Assembly (NCBI RefSeq): GCF_001612805.1 | Contig: NZ_BDBD01000011.1 | Coordinates: forward strand, 1,178,001 to 1,242,000 | Length of the DNA: 64,000 nt | Source of the DNA: Nocardia coubleae NBRC 108252 | GTDB taxonomy: Bacteria > Actinomycetota > Actinomycetes > Mycobacteriales > Mycobacteriaceae | Direction: 5' to 3' | In this document: one piece after another, positions 10,138 through 18,755 of the stretch | Numbering within the stretch: position 1 is the stretch's first letter | Layout: each line of letters opens with the position of its first letter | The notes under the pieces: generated by a model | The model's input: only the letters and a program-made list of their open reading frames with translations | The model's database searches: none | Told to the model about the DNA's origin: nothing | Translations under genes and position numbers: made by a program

Positions 10138-11442
10138 ATGGGTCACCGGACGAGTTTCGCAGTGTTTGTCGCGACCGTGAGTTTGTTCATCGCCACGGCC
10201 TGCGGAACGTCGTCGGATTCCGGCGGCGATACCACCGGCACATCGGCCGGTGCACAGGCCGAACCCGCGTACGCGGCCACCCTCCGGCCGATGATCACCC
10301 AGCTCATGAAGGACAACGTCATTCCCGGAGCTGTCGTTGTCGTCAAATCGCCGAAGGAAGGCGACTGGACCGAGACGTTCGGCACCCGCGTCATCGGTGC
10401 CGACGATCCCCTGTCGGCGGACGACTACTTCCGGATCGGCAGCAACACCAAGACCATGACCTCGACGGTCATCCTGCAGTTGGTGCAGGAGGGAAAGCTC
10501 GCGCTCGAGGACCCGATCGGCAAATACTGGCCGGGAGTACCGAACGGGGACCAGATTACCATCGCACAGCTCTCCGAAATGCGCAGTGGGCTATACAGTT
10601 ACACGTTCGACCCGGAATTCAATGCCACACTGGACAGCGACCCGGACAAGGTGTGGACGCCCGAGGAGATGCTCGCGATCGCCTTCTCCCATCCCGTGAA
10701 TTTCGCGCCGGGGGAGAAATTCGAGTACAGCAATACCAATACGATCCTGCTCGGCCTCGTGATCGAGAAGGTCACGCAGATGTCGGCTGCCGAGAATTTC
10801 CAGAAGCGGATCTTCGAACCGCTCGGCCTGAAGCACACCTCGATGCCCGCCGCGACGGACAACTCGATCCCCGACCCGCACCCGCAGGGCTACGCGTTCG
10901 GCACCAATGTCTCCACCATCGACACCTTCGCCCTGCCACCCGAGGAGCAGGCCGCCGCCCTCGCGGGCACGCTGCGACCCGGCAACGCCACCGACGCGAG
11001 CCCGTCGTGGACGTGGACCGCCGGTGCCGCGATCGCGACGGCAGGCGATATGGCGACGTACGTGCGGGCACTCGTCGAGGGCGACATGCTCGACGAGCAG
11101 CAGCAGCGAATCCGGATGGACAGCATCCAACCCATCGACCCCGCCGCCCCCGACGTCGCCGGCTACGGACTCGGCATCGTCCGATTCGGCAAGCATCTGT
11201 TCGGGCACGACGGTCAGATCCCCGGATACATGACCTTCATGGGACACGACCCCGCCTCGGACCTCACGATCGTGGTCGCCACGAACCTCGCGACAGTGCC
11301 GTCGGGCGAGGGTTCGGCCCTCGTCCTGGCCAAAGCCATGCTGCCGGTCTTCTACGGCAACGAACCGGCGCCGGACAGCCCGGCCGCGCCCGACACCGAC
11401 GCAACGATCGCGCCCACCGGCCCGACCACGATGCCCCGGTGA
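10138..11442 (+). CDS. Lipoprotein serine hydrolase of the class C beta-lactamase fold
   Basis: The 434-residue product has a lipoprotein signal peptide: a hydrophobic stretch ending IATAC, with C22 as the lipidated cysteine, then a Gly/Ser/Thr-rich linker. The catalytic set of penicillin-recognising hydrolases is visible: S102-x-x-K105 in RIGSNTKTM and Y197-S198-N199 in FEYSNTN, with FGHDGQIPG as the third motif. This fold covers class C beta-lactamases, D-Ala-D-Ala carboxypeptidases and esterases such as EstB. An actual beta-lactam role is not established. It would sit on the outer face of the membrane. ATG 10138 is used because GGAGAAT precedes it and the lipobox starts there. The tail after about 415 is Pro/Thr/Asp-rich. 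Confidence 0.85.
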   Translation: MGHRTSFAVFVATVSLFIATACGTSSDSGGDTTGTSAGAQAEPAYAATLRPMITQLMKDNVIPGAVVVVKSPKEGDWTETFGTRVIGADDPLSADDYFRIGSNTKTMTSTVILQLVQEGKLALEDPIGKYWPGVPNGDQITIAQLSEMRSGLYSYTFDPEFNATLDSDPDKVWTPEEMLAIAFSHPVNFAPGEKFEYSNTNTILLGLVIEKVTQMSAAENFQKRIFEPLGLKHTSMPAATDNSIPDPHPQGYAFGTNVSTIDTFALPPEEQAAALAGTLRPGNATDASPSWTWTAGAAIATAGDMATYVRALVEGDMLDEQQQRIRMDSIQPIDPAAPDVAGYGLGIVRFGKHLFGHDGQIPGYMTFMGHDPASDLTIVVATNLATVPSGEGSALVLAKAMLPVFYGNEPAPDSPAAPDTDATIAPTGPTTMPR

Positions 11443-11494
11443 CGATGCCGCGAGCCCGACGCATTCCGCCGTGCGCGGCGCTTGCGGCCGAGAC

Positions 11495-11891
11495 CTAAGC
11501 GGGAACCGGGTTCGCTACACGTTCGAAACGCCGCACGAGAACCGCGTGCGCCACCGGGACCAGCAATTCGACGGGAATCATCAGGACGTAGAACCCGTGC
11601 GGCGCTCCGGCAACGGCCCATGCCAGGATCCTGGCCAGCCCACCGAGAAAGAACAACAGCCCCAGCGCGTCGATCACCCGGGCGCGCCCGACGATATCGG
11701 CCGCGGCCCAGACGAACGCCGCACCGTACGCGGCGAAGAGCACGCTGTAGAAACGCAGATCCGACTCCATGGTGGCATTCCTCGCCGCCACCGATGTAGG
11801 TCGACTGACCGAACAGCAAGTGCGCCAACGCGATACCGACCACGGCAACGCCGAAAACACGAAGCCATACCTGAAATACGCGCATCCCCAT
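11495..11891 (-). pseudogene. DUF4345 membrane protein gene broken by a frameshift
   Basis: Two minus-strand frames together make one DUF4345-like protein of about 130 residues with four membrane segments. The first frame, from ATG 11891 or 11885, gives MRVFQVWLRVFGVAVVGIA then LAHLLFGQSTYIGGGEE. The second continues from about 11780 as NATMESDLRFYSVLFAAYGA and so on to the stop at 11495. Removing one G from the GAGGAATGCC run near 11779-11783 restores the family-like junction GGGENATMESD. The second part has its own ATG at 11770 but lacks a ribosome site and the first membrane helix. It is either a real inactivating +1 shift or a sequencing error. Confidence 0.65.
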
Positions 11892-11970
11892 CCCCCTTGT
11901 TTGACAACTGCCGAACAGGATCACGGTAGCCGCTGTCTTCGATGCTCGTGGTGATCCACGCGGGCGGACC

Positions 11971-12011
11971 GTGTCAGTGGAGGTGTCAGGAGGACGTCAG
12001 GCTCGTGTCAG
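11971..12011 (+). repeat. Four phased GTGTCAG direct repeats
   Basis: GTGTCAG at 11971, GTGTCAG at 11983, ACGTCAG at 11994 and GTGTCAG at 12005 are spaced 12, 11 and 11 bases. They lie on one face of the helix, 80-120 bases before the gene at 12093. This arrangement is typical of sites bound head-to-tail by OmpR/PhoP-type response regulators; no such regulator is encoded nearby. Confidence 0.6.
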
Positions 12012-12092
12012 TGACGGCCGACAGAGTGTGTTCATCGAAGAAGGCGGGCCCGCCGAAAAGGGCGGGGCCACAAGCGAAACGAGGAACACGAC

Positions 12093-12488
12093 ATGATCAC
12101 CACCGCTTCCCTGACCGACCAAGACAAGGCCACCCTGCGCACCGCCGCCTACGGCGCAGTCTCGCTCATTGCCGCCGCGGGCGCGCCGCACAAGGCCGTC
12201 TCCCAGGGCACCACCGCGCTGACCTCGGCGACCGGGCTTGTCGGGCATGTGCTCTCGGCCAAGTCGCGCGATATCCATCTGCCGGGCAAGACTGTCGCCG
12301 AGTTCGCCGATCATGTCCTGCCTGCCCTGACGGCCGCGGTGGAACTGCTCGACGCCCATGACCCCGCCGAGGCCGACAACTTCCGCGACACCGTCCTCGT
12401 CGCCGTCCAGGCCGCTACCCACACCAAGAAGGACCCCACGCCCGCGGTGACCGCGATGGCCGCCAAGATCACCGCCGCCCTGGCCTGA
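12093..12488 (+). CDS. Small conserved actinobacterial protein, function unknown
   Basis: The 131-residue product is all-helical and Ala-rich. It opens with [20 protein letters not shown] and contains [19 protein letters not shown] and [20 protein letters not shown] recall similar proteins in Streptomyces and other actinomycetes as conserved hypotheticals. There is no signal peptide and no true membrane helix, although residues 17-30 are quite hydrophobic. CGAGGAA precedes the ATG. It is preceded by four phased direct repeats and followed by a hairpin, so it is probably a single-gene transcript under specific control. Confidence 0.65.
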   Translation: MITTASLTDQDKATLRTAAYGAVSLIAAAGAPHKAVSQGTTALTSATGLVGHVLSAKSRDIHLPGKTVAEFADHVLPALTAAVELLDAHDPAEADNFRDTVLVAVQAATHTKKDPTPAVTAMAAKITAALA

Positions 12489-12505
12489 CGGCGGCCGGAA
12501 CCGTA

Positions 12506-12542
12506 AGGGCTGTGCGCAGCTTCCCGGATCACGCACAGCCCT
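12506..12542 (+). terminator. Hairpin after the 12093 gene
   Basis: AGGGCTGTGCG and CGCACAGCCCT pair perfectly over 11 bp with a 15-base loop, starting 17 bases past the stop codon. It separates this gene from the SPFH operon. Confidence 0.65.
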
Positions 12543-12563
12543 CGACGGCTGCCGCCGGTCCTG

Positions 12564-12584
12564 TTATGGTCACTATGACCATAA
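12564..12584. promoter_or_regulatory. Perfect 9-bp dyad ahead of the SPFH/NAD-kinase-like operon
   Basis: TTATGGTCA and TGACCATAA are exact inverted repeats separated by CTA. The dyad ends 14 bases before the SPFH start codon and directly abuts its GAAGGAG ribosome site, a position suited to a repressor. The GTCA/TGAC core recalls operators of NAD-metabolism (NrtR-type) regulators, but I cannot confirm that match. Confidence 0.65.
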
Positions 12585-12598
12585 TGAAGGAGAAGGCG

Positions 12599-13543
12599 AT
12601 GGCCGACATCAGCAGCTACCCGGGACTGCGGCACCTCAGGGGAGCCCCGACAGTGCACGTCAGACACGTCCGCAAGGGCAAGCTGCTGCACGACGGCACA
12701 GGGCTGAGCTTCTGGTTCCGCCCGAGCACGGCGGTGCTCAGCGAGGTTCCGGTGGACGACCGAGAGCTGCCGATGCTCTTCCACGCCCGCACGCACGACC
12801 ATCAGGACGTCACGGTCCAGCTGACGGTCACCTACCGCTGCACCGATCCCGCGACGACGACGAGCCGGATCGACTTCTCGATCGACCCCGACACGGGGAC
12901 CTTGCGGCAGGACCCGCTGAGCCAGATCGCCAACACCCTCACCGAAAACACCCAGCAACACGCCCTCGAGGTGCTCGCTACGCTCGATCTCGAGACCGCC
13001 ATCCGCACCGGCGTCGAAAAGGTCAAGGAAGCCACCCGCAATCTGACCGCGGCCCACATCGGGCTGGAGATCATCGACGTCCGCGTGGTCGCGATCCGCC
13101 CCGACGCGGAGATGGAGAAGGCGCTCCAGACCACGGTCCGCGAGAAGGTCCAGCAGGAAGCGGACCGGGCGACCTACGAACGGCGCGCGCTCGCCGTCGA
13201 ACGCGAGCGCGCGATCAGCGAGAACGAACTGCAGAACCAGATCGAACTGGCGAAACGGGAGGAGCTCCTGGTGGTCCAGCGTGGCGCGAACGCGCTGGAG
13301 AAGGCCGAGAGTCAGGCCAGGGCCGACCGGATCGCCGTCGACGCCAAGGCCGACGGGATCCGCAAGCTCGCCGAGGCCGAGGCGGCCGGCGAGAAGGCGC
13401 GCCTGGATGCCTACCGGGACGTCCCGCGGGAGACGCTGTACGCGTTGGCGGCGAAGGAACTCGCGGGCAACCTGCCGGAGATCGGCAGCCTCACCCTGAC
13501 GCCGGACATGATCGCGCCGATCCTGCAACGGTTCACCCGATGA
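12599..13543 (+). CDS. Soluble SPFH/band-7 domain protein
   Basis: The 314-residue product has an SPFH core at about 10-190: [20 protein letters not shown], the [20 protein letters not shown] segment and [14 protein letters not shown], ending in [21 protein letters not shown] long Glu/Ala/Arg coiled coil follows (about 190-290), as in slipins and flotillins, which oligomerise into cages or rings on membranes. Unlike most members it has no hydrophobic N-terminal anchor, so it is probably cytosolic or recruited by a partner. ATG 12599 follows GAAGGAG. Its stop overlaps the next start by four bases (ATGA), so it is translated together with the NAD-kinase-like gene. The role of the pair is unknown. 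Confidence 0.8.
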   Translation: MADISSYPGLRHLRGAPTVHVRHVRKGKLLHDGTGLSFWFRPSTAVLSEVPVDDRELPMLFHARTHDHQDVTVQLTVTYRCTDPATTTSRIDFSIDPDTGTLRQDPLSQIANTLTENTQQHALEVLATLDLETAIRTGVEKVKEATRNLTAAHIGLEIIDVRVVAIRPDAEMEKALQTTVREKVQQEADRATYERRALAVERERAISENELQNQIELAKREELLVVQRGANALEKAESQARADRIAVDAKADGIRKLAEAEAAGEKARLDAYRDVPRETLYALAAKELAGNLPEIGSLTLTPDMIAPILQRFTR

Positions 13544-14391
13544 GCCTGGCGCCGCGAATCGTACTGGTGCACAGGCGAACCGAGCTGTCGGAGCTGCTGG
13601 CGCGGCACGGGACGCGCGGGCAGGTGGAGTTCTTCCTGAACTCGCGCGGCCGGTCACTCGACGAGGTGGTGGAACGCGACCGGCGGACCCGCGCGGCGAT
13701 CGCCGAGGTCAGTGCGGCCATTCCGCTCGACTGGCGGCGCGGCACGGTCGAGCGGGAAGACCTGTCGCGGTTCCTGTTCGCCCCCGAGGACATCGTGGTG
13801 ATCGTCGGGCAGGACGGGCTGGTCGCCAACGTGGCCAAGTACCTCGACGGCCAGCCCGTCATCGGCATCAGCCCGGAACCGGGCGTGCTCGCCAAGCACT
13901 CCCCCGCCGACGCGACCGAACTCCTGCACAGCACCGGTAACACCGAGGACCGCACGATGGTCGAGGCGAGAACGGACGACGGCGCGACCCTGCGCGCGCT
14001 CAACGAGATCTACATCGGCCATCCGAGCCACCAGACCAGCCGGTACCGCCTCCGCGACGAGCGCCAGGCATCGTCGGGCATCCTCGTGGGCAGCGGTACG
14101 GGTGCGACAGGCTGGTGCCTGTCGGCTCACCGCGAACGGAAAAGCCCTGTCGCCCTTCCTCATCCCACCGAGCGCAGACTCGTCTGGTTCGTCCGGGAGG
14201 CGTGGCCGTCACCGGCCACCGGGATCGCGCACACCGAAGGCGAGATCACCGGCGAAAGCCTGCACATCGACGTGGAGTCCGACGGACTGGTGGCCTTCGG
14301 CGACGGCATCGAGCACGACGCACTACGTCTCGGCTGGGGCCAGCGGCTCAGCGTCGGCCTCGCCACCACCAGTCTGCGCCTGGTGCGTTGA
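13540..14391 (+). CDS. Divergent NAD-kinase-fold protein coupled to the SPFH gene
   Basis: The 283-residue product has the order of NAD-kinase motifs in changed form. The nucleotide motif GGDG reads GQDG ([16 protein letters not shown], about 87-102), then [10 protein letters not shown]; the NE motif is ALNEIYIG (about 150); and the substrate loop is [13 protein letters not shown] (about 184-196) where NAD kinases usually have SxPTGSTAY. A C-terminal beta part includes [14 protein letters not shown]. The aspartate of GGDG and the NE pair are kept but the glycine pair is not, so it may phosphorylate another substrate or only bind nucleotide. It overlaps the SPFH gene by four bases. The housekeeping NAD kinase is presumably elsewhere. 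Confidence 0.7.
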   Translation: MSLAPRIVLVHRRTELSELLARHGTRGQVEFFLNSRGRSLDEVVERDRRTRAAIAEVSAAIPLDWRRGTVEREDLSRFLFAPEDIVVIVGQDGLVANVAKYLDGQPVIGISPEPGVLAKHSPADATELLHSTGNTEDRTMVEARTDDGATLRALNEIYIGHPSHQTSRYRLRDERQASSGILVGSGTGATGWCLSAHRERKSPVALPHPTERRLVWFVREAWPSPATGIAHTEGEITGESLHIDVESDGLVAFGDGIEHDALRLGWGQRLSVGLATTSLRLVR

Positions 14392-14513
14392 AGTAGGACA
14401 GTCGGCCGTCGCTACCGTGGAGGCGGAAGAATCAGAGGCTGCGTGTCAAGACACAATCCCGGCCATTGATTGTGGAACCTGGCGGAGACGGGGAAATAAA
14501 TACCGTTTTCGAT

Positions 14514-15416
14514 GTGAAAGCAATTCGCACGAAACGCATCATCGTCTCCGTGATGACCACCGCGCTGGCCTCCCTCGCGCTCGTGAGCACCGCCGCATTG
14601 CCGTCGGCACCCGCTGTGGCGGTTCCGAGTTCGGGCGGGCAGATATCCCTGCAAGGGGCGGTCAATGTCCGCGATATCGGCGGCTACCGCACATACGACG
14701 GGGCAACTGTCAAGTCCGGCAAGGCGATTCGCGCCGACGCCTTGCCCAAGCTGACCGATGGCGATGTGGCCACCCTGGCCGGGCGCAATCTGAAATCCGT
14801 GGTCGACCTCCGCACCCCCGGGGAGGTGCAATTCATGGGGGCCGACCGATTGCCCGCCGGGGTACCCCTGGTTGCCCGACCTGTCGACGACACCGGATTG
14901 TTCGTCCAGATGATGCAGATCATCCAGTCCAAGGACCCACAGCGTCAGCAGGAAGTATTGGGTAACGGTGGGGCCGAACGGATCATGAGCGGTGTCTACG
15001 CCAGTTTCCTCACCGACGCCTCGCGTGCCGCGTTCGGTGCGACCGTTCGTGAACTCGCGGCCACCGACGGTGCTCTGCTCTATCACTGCACGTCCGGTAA
15101 GGATCGGACCGGGTTCCTCACCTATGTGGTGTTGCGCGCGGTCGGCGTCCCCGAGCAGACCGCCCGCCAGGATTATCTGCGCTCCAACGAATTCCGTGCC
15201 GCCGCGGATGCGAAACTACGGGAGCAGGTGAAACAGGCCGGCTATATGCAGAACCCCGATCTACTCATCCCGCTGCAGGAAGTCCGCACCGAATATCTCG
15301 ACACCGCGGTGCGGAAATTGGAACAGGACTACGGCAGCTTCGGCAAATTCCTTACCGACGGCCTCGGTATCGACGGGATGACGCTGGTGAAATTGCGGAA
15401 GAACCTCGTCGGCTGA
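14514..15416 (+). CDS. Secreted tyrosine phosphatase, PtpB/Tyr_phosphatase3 type
   Basis: The 300-residue product has a basic n-region (KAIRTKR), a hydrophobic core and a signal-peptidase-like site (APAVAVPSS), so it is exported. The catalytic P-loop is HCTSGKDRTG with C192 and R198. GAVNVRDIGGYRT and SVVDLRTPGE are the other conserved segments of this family, which includes Mycobacterium tuberculosis PtpB, a phosphotyrosine/phosphoinositide phosphatase secreted into host cells. The start is uncertain: GTG 14514 gives the best signal peptide; ATG 14553 and TTG 14466 are alternatives and none has a good ribosome site. A strong hairpin follows. Confidence 0.8.
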   Translation: MKAIRTKRIIVSVMTTALASLALVSTAALPSAPAVAVPSSGGQISLQGAVNVRDIGGYRTYDGATVKSGKAIRADALPKLTDGDVATLAGRNLKSVVDLRTPGEVQFMGADRLPAGVPLVARPVDDTGLFVQMMQIIQSKDPQRQQEVLGNGGAERIMSGVYASFLTDASRAAFGATVRELAATDGALLYHCTSGKDRTGFLTYVVLRAVGVPEQTARQDYLRSNEFRAAADAKLREQVKQAGYMQNPDLLIPLQEVRTEYLDTAVRKLEQDYGSFGKFLTDGLGIDGMTLVKLRKNLVG

Positions 15417-15439
15417 CCGGTATCGAGAACTGTGCCCGC

Positions 15440-15476
15440 GTGGTGGGTCATGGCCGCACGAGCCGTGACCCACCAC
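15440..15476. terminator. Bidirectional hairpin between phosphatase and IclR genes
   Basis: GTGGTGGGTCA and TGACCCACCAC pair over 11 bp around a 15-base loop and fill the gap between two convergent genes, abutting the IclR stop codon. Confidence 0.75.
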
Positions 15477-16271
15477 CTATTCGTGCCGGGGACTGATCGC
15501 TCGCGCGGCTTCGGCGGCGTCGAGCAGGATCCGGGCCAGCTTGGCGGTGCCCGGCGGATGCTGCCCACCGATCCGCCCGGACAGCGACAGCGCGGCGATC
15601 CCACCGTCGACCCTGATCGGAACCCCGACGCACACGATCCCGGTAATCGACTCCTCACGATCGAGGGCGACTCCCTGATGGTTCCGCACGCGGTCCAGTT
15701 CGCGGTGCAGTTCGCCACGGAGAGCGATGGTGCGGGAGGTGCGGCGCGAAAGATGGTGGGGGAAGGCCATTTCGATGACACTCGGCTGGAGCGTGGCCAG
15801 CAGTGCCTTGCCGACGGCAGTGCAGTGCGCGGGGATGCGGCCGCCGAGGCGGGTCGGGATACCGACACCGCCGCGACCGACCACTTTGTCGATGATGAGC
15901 ACCTCGGGTCCGTCGAGCACGCCGAGGTGCGCGACCATGCCGGTGGTTCGGCACAATTCGTGCAGCAGTGGTCCCATCGCGTCGCGGATCTCGTTGTGTT
16001 CGATGGCGAGTCCGCCGAGTTCCAGTGCCCGGGTGCCCAGCCGGTAGCCGCCGGGTGCGTGCGCGAGCCAGCGCAGCCGGATCATCTGATCGATGATGCG
16101 GTGCACGCTCGAACGGGGCAGACCGGTGCGTTCGGCGACGTCGATCAGGGTGCGCATCGGCACGGGTCCGTCGAAGCTGTCCAGGATCAGGGTCATCCGC
16201 TCGATCATCGAGACCGGTGCGTGGCCGGTGTGCGCCGTTGTCCGTGGCGCGACGCGTTCGTCGACGGTCAT
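15477..16271 (-). CDS. IclR-family transcriptional regulator
   Basis: The 264-residue product has an N-terminal winged HTH (about 20-80: MIERMTLILDSFDGPVPMRT, then LIDVAERTGLPRSSVHRIID) and a C-terminal effector domain (about 95-255). The latter includes GMVAHLGVLDGPEVLIIDKV, IPAHCTAVGKALLA and GIVCVGVPIRVDGGIAALSLSG. Such proteins control catabolic or quorum-signal genes in response to small acids; no obvious target adjoins. GAGGTGAGG precedes the ATG. It lies 129 bases after a STAND-LuxR gene on the same strand. Confidence 0.88.
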   Translation of the reverse strand: MTVDERVAPRTTAHTGHAPVSMIERMTLILDSFDGPVPMRTLIDVAERTGLPRSSVHRIIDQMIRLRWLAHAPGGYRLGTRALELGGLAIEHNEIRDAMGPLLHELCRTTGMVAHLGVLDGPEVLIIDKVVGRGGVGIPTRLGGRIPAHCTAVGKALLATLQPSVIEMAFPHHLSRRTSRTIALRGELHRELDRVRNHQGVALDREESITGIVCVGVPIRVDGGIAALSLSGRIGGQHPPGTAKLARILLDAAEAARAISPRHE

Positions 16272-16339
16272 GCCTCACCTCACTGCTGTTCGCTGTGGGC
16301 ATCACTGTGCCGGTCCGGCGGCGCGCGGGAATCGCGGAA

Positions 16340-16369
16340 ACTACGGAAGTCGTGCGTGAGGACTACGGA
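16340..16369. repeat. ACTACGGA direct repeat upstream of the IclR gene
   Basis: ACTACGGA occurs at 16340-16347 and again at 16362-16369, offset by 22 bases (two helical turns). It lies in the 129-base gap between the LuxR gene end and the IclR start and may be a tandem binding site. Confidence 0.35.
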
Positions 16370-16400
16370 GATCACCTCACCAGAACTCGATTTCGCGACA

Positions 16401-18677
16401 TCAGGCGGTGAGTCGGCTCACCCAGGCGGCGATCTGGGTGCGGGAGGTGAAGCCCAGTTTGGTGAGGATGTGGTCGACGTGGCTCTCGGCGGTGCGGACC
16501 GAGATCACCAGTTCCTGCGCGATCCGGCGGTTGCCGTAACCGCGGGCGATCAACATCGCCACGTCGCGCTCCCTTCGGGTCAGCACTTCCAGTCCCGTGT
16601 GGACGGCGGTGACCGTCGACGGTTCGCTGCCTGTCGCGTAGTCGACGGCGTCCTCGGCGGTGAGCGCGGCGCCCGCGTCGAAGCAGGCGGCGAACTCCCG
16701 CGCGCCGAGTGCGTTCTCGACCTGTTCGCGGATCCGCCGGCCGATGAGCTGGGTCATCGCGTGCGCGAGTCGTTGCGAGCTGCCCCGGCGGACGGCTGTC
16801 GCCGCACCCATCAACCGTGCCGCACGCTCGAGGTCGCCGTCGGCGGCGGCCGCCCAGGCCAGGCCGTCGACGCTGGTGGCGATCCAGGCACACCGGTCGA
16901 AGAGCCGGAACAATTCGATCGATCGGCGGAGAGCCGCGACCGCGCCGGGCTGATCACCGTCGCGCTGTCGCTTGGTGCCGACCGCCCAATGGGCGAGTCC
17001 GCCGAGCAGGTGGGAGCCGTGTTCGCTGGTCACGGCCAGGAGTTGCTCGGTGAGGGCGGCGGCGTGCGGGTCGTCGAGGGCCAGCGCGCAGACAGCGGCG
17101 AAGGCCAGACTCTCCATCTCCACGCGCGGGTGCGTGCACTCGCGCGCGCAGACCGACACCGCCAGGGCGATCTCGAATGCGCCACGCGGATCGCCCGCAC
17201 CGAAAACCAAGACGGCTCTGGCCATCTCGGCCTCGGAACGCACTCGCGCCGACCCGGTTTCGGCAGCGATCGCGGCACCGGCTCCGGCGAATTCCGCCGC
17301 TTTCTCGGACTCGCCGCGCATAGCTGCGATCACCGCGCAGGCAGCCAGCGCCCTCGCTCGGACGACGGTGTGTTCGGCGTTCTTCGCCAGTGCCTCCGAC
17401 AGCCAGCGGTAACCCTCCAGCAGCAGGTGGCAGTGCTCCCAGAACGGCCACAGCTCGGTCGCGATCTCGAGCGCGCGCCGGGACCCGGCGGGATCGTCGA
17501 GGCAGAACTGCAGCGCGGCACGCAGATTGGCGTGTTCCCGGGCGACATCACCGAACCAGGTGGTGTCCGCGGAGCTCCAGTACTCGTCGCGGCCGCGGCG
17601 CGCGAGGCGGTAGTAGTACTCGCGATGGGCTCTACGGGCGGCGTATTCGGCGCCGCGCGCCCGCAAACGATCACCGGCGAACTGGCGCAGCGGCTCGAGC
17701 ATCGTGTACCGGCCCGTGCCGTCGACGCCCGGACCGTAGCTCAGCACGGACTTGTCGACCAGCCCGGTGAGCGCGTCGAGCAGGGTCCGCGGTGTGCCGA
17801 GGTGACAGACCGCTTCGGCGGCGGCGAGGTCGACACCGCCCGCGAAGACCGACAGCTGCTCCCATAGCCTTTGCTCGTCCGGTGTACACAGGTCGTAGCT
17901 CCAGCGAATCGCCGAGGCCAGCGTCTGCTGGCGTTCGGGTGCGGCGCGCGGCCCGGTGGTGAGCAGCCCCATCGCGTCGTCGAGGCGGGCAAGAACCTGC
18001 TCGGGCGTGAACATCCGCATCCGCAGCGCCGCCAACTCGAGGGCGAGCGGAATGCCGTCGAGACGGCGGCAGATCGCGACCAGTGTCGCCGGATCGGCTT
18101 CGCGCCGTGCGAAATTGGGGTCCGCGGCGGTGGCGCGGTCGATCAGCAGGCGGGTCGCCGGGTTGTCGAGATCGGCGTGGTCGGGGCCGGGCACCGGCAG
18201 CGGGGCCACGGGCAGAATCTGCTCGCCGGGGACGCCGAGCGGCTCGCGGCTGGTCGCGAGGATCCGCAGGCCGGTGGTCGCCGGGATCAGCCGGTCCGCG
18301 AGCGCGGCACACGCGTCGATCACGTGCTCGCAGTTGTCCAGGATCAGCAGGAGATCGGCGTCGGCCAGGTGCTCGGTCAGGGCGGTGAGCGGCGCACTGA
18401 TGTCGTCACGCAATCCGAGCTCGCGTGCCACCGTCGACGCGACAAGACCCGGATCGTTCACATGCGCCAGCTCCACCAGCCACACCCCGTCGGGAAACGC
18501 CCGCCGAGCCACCTCCCCCACCCGCCTGCTCAACCGCGTCTTGCCGACCCCACCCACTCCGGTCAACGTGAGCAACCGCGTCCCCCCGAGCAGCTTCCTG
18601 GCCGCGGCGACATCATCGTCGCGCCCCACAAAGCTGGTCACCTCCGCCGGAAGATTCCCCGACACCCGCCTGCTCAC
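16401..18677 (-). CDS. STAND-type LuxR regulator (NB-ARC-like ATPase, repeats, C-terminal HTH)
   Basis: The 758-residue product has an NB-ARC-like ATPase with Walker A GVGGVGKTRLSRRV (about 35-48), Walker B LLLILDNCEHV and the sensor segment LRILATSREPLG. A long helical repeat region (about 340-680) precedes a C-terminal LuxR HTH with TRRERDVAMLIARGYGNRRI, then AQELVISVRTAESHVDHILT. Such proteins couple ATP-dependent signal sensing to activation. GTG 18677 is chosen over the upstream in-frame start 18740 because the conserved N-terminus starts at once (SGNLPAEVTSFVGRD). It shares its upstream region with the divergent kinase-fold gene at 18756. Effector and targets are unknown. Confidence 0.85.
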   Translation of the reverse strand: MSRRVSGNLPAEVTSFVGRDDDVAAARKLLGGTRLLTLTGVGGVGKTRLSRRVGEVARRAFPDGVWLVELAHVNDPGLVASTVARELGLRDDISAPLTALTEHLADADLLLILDNCEHVIDACAALADRLIPATTGLRILATSREPLGVPGEQILPVAPLPVPGPDHADLDNPATRLLIDRATAADPNFARREADPATLVAICRRLDGIPLALELAALRMRMFTPEQVLARLDDAMGLLTTGPRAAPERQQTLASAIRWSYDLCTPDEQRLWEQLSVFAGGVDLAAAEAVCHLGTPRTLLDALTGLVDKSVLSYGPGVDGTGRYTMLEPLRQFAGDRLRARGAEYAARRAHREYYYRLARRGRDEYWSSADTTWFGDVAREHANLRAALQFCLDDPAGSRRALEIATELWPFWEHCHLLLEGYRWLSEALAKNAEHTVVRARALAACAVIAAMRGESEKAAEFAGAGAAIAAETGSARVRSEAEMARAVLVFGAGDPRGAFEIALAVSVCARECTHPRVEMESLAFAAVCALALDDPHAAALTEQLLAVTSEHGSHLLGGLAHWAVGTKRQRDGDQPGAVAALRRSIELFRLFDRCAWIATSVDGLAWAAAADGDLERAARLMGAATAVRRGSSQRLAHAMTQLIGRRIREQVENALGAREFAACFDAGAALTAEDAVDYATGSEPSTVTAVHTGLEVLTRRERDVAMLIARGYGNRRIAQELVISVRTAESHVDHILTKLGFTSRTQIAAWVSRLTA

Positions 18678-18743
18678 ACCCCACTGTCGCACACGGCGTT
18701 CCAGTACACAGGCGGACCGCGACGCTGATCGGAAGGCCATCGG

Positions 18744-18749
18744 TACGCT
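18744..18749 (+). promoter_or_regulatory. -10 element TACGCT, leaderless start of the kinase-fold gene
   Basis: TACGCT is followed by six bases and ATG 18756. This spacing supports the upstream start over ATG 18822. Confidence 0.45.
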
Positions 18750-18755
18750 CGCGGG

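Noticed and set aside
11495-11891. Programmed frameshift in the DUF4345 gene
   Set aside because: There is no classic slippery heptamer or downstream structure that I can see, and this family is not known for frameshifting.
14440-14452. GTGTC-AA-GACAC dyad before the phosphatase gene
   Set aside because: It is only 5-bp arms with a two-base spacer and no positional support from a promoter or adjacent regulator.
15432-17867. 811-codon plus-strand open frame
   Set aside because: It lies antisense to the IclR and STAND-LuxR genes, which have clear domains. Its product has no recognisable motif and the composition expected of a GC-rich shadow frame.
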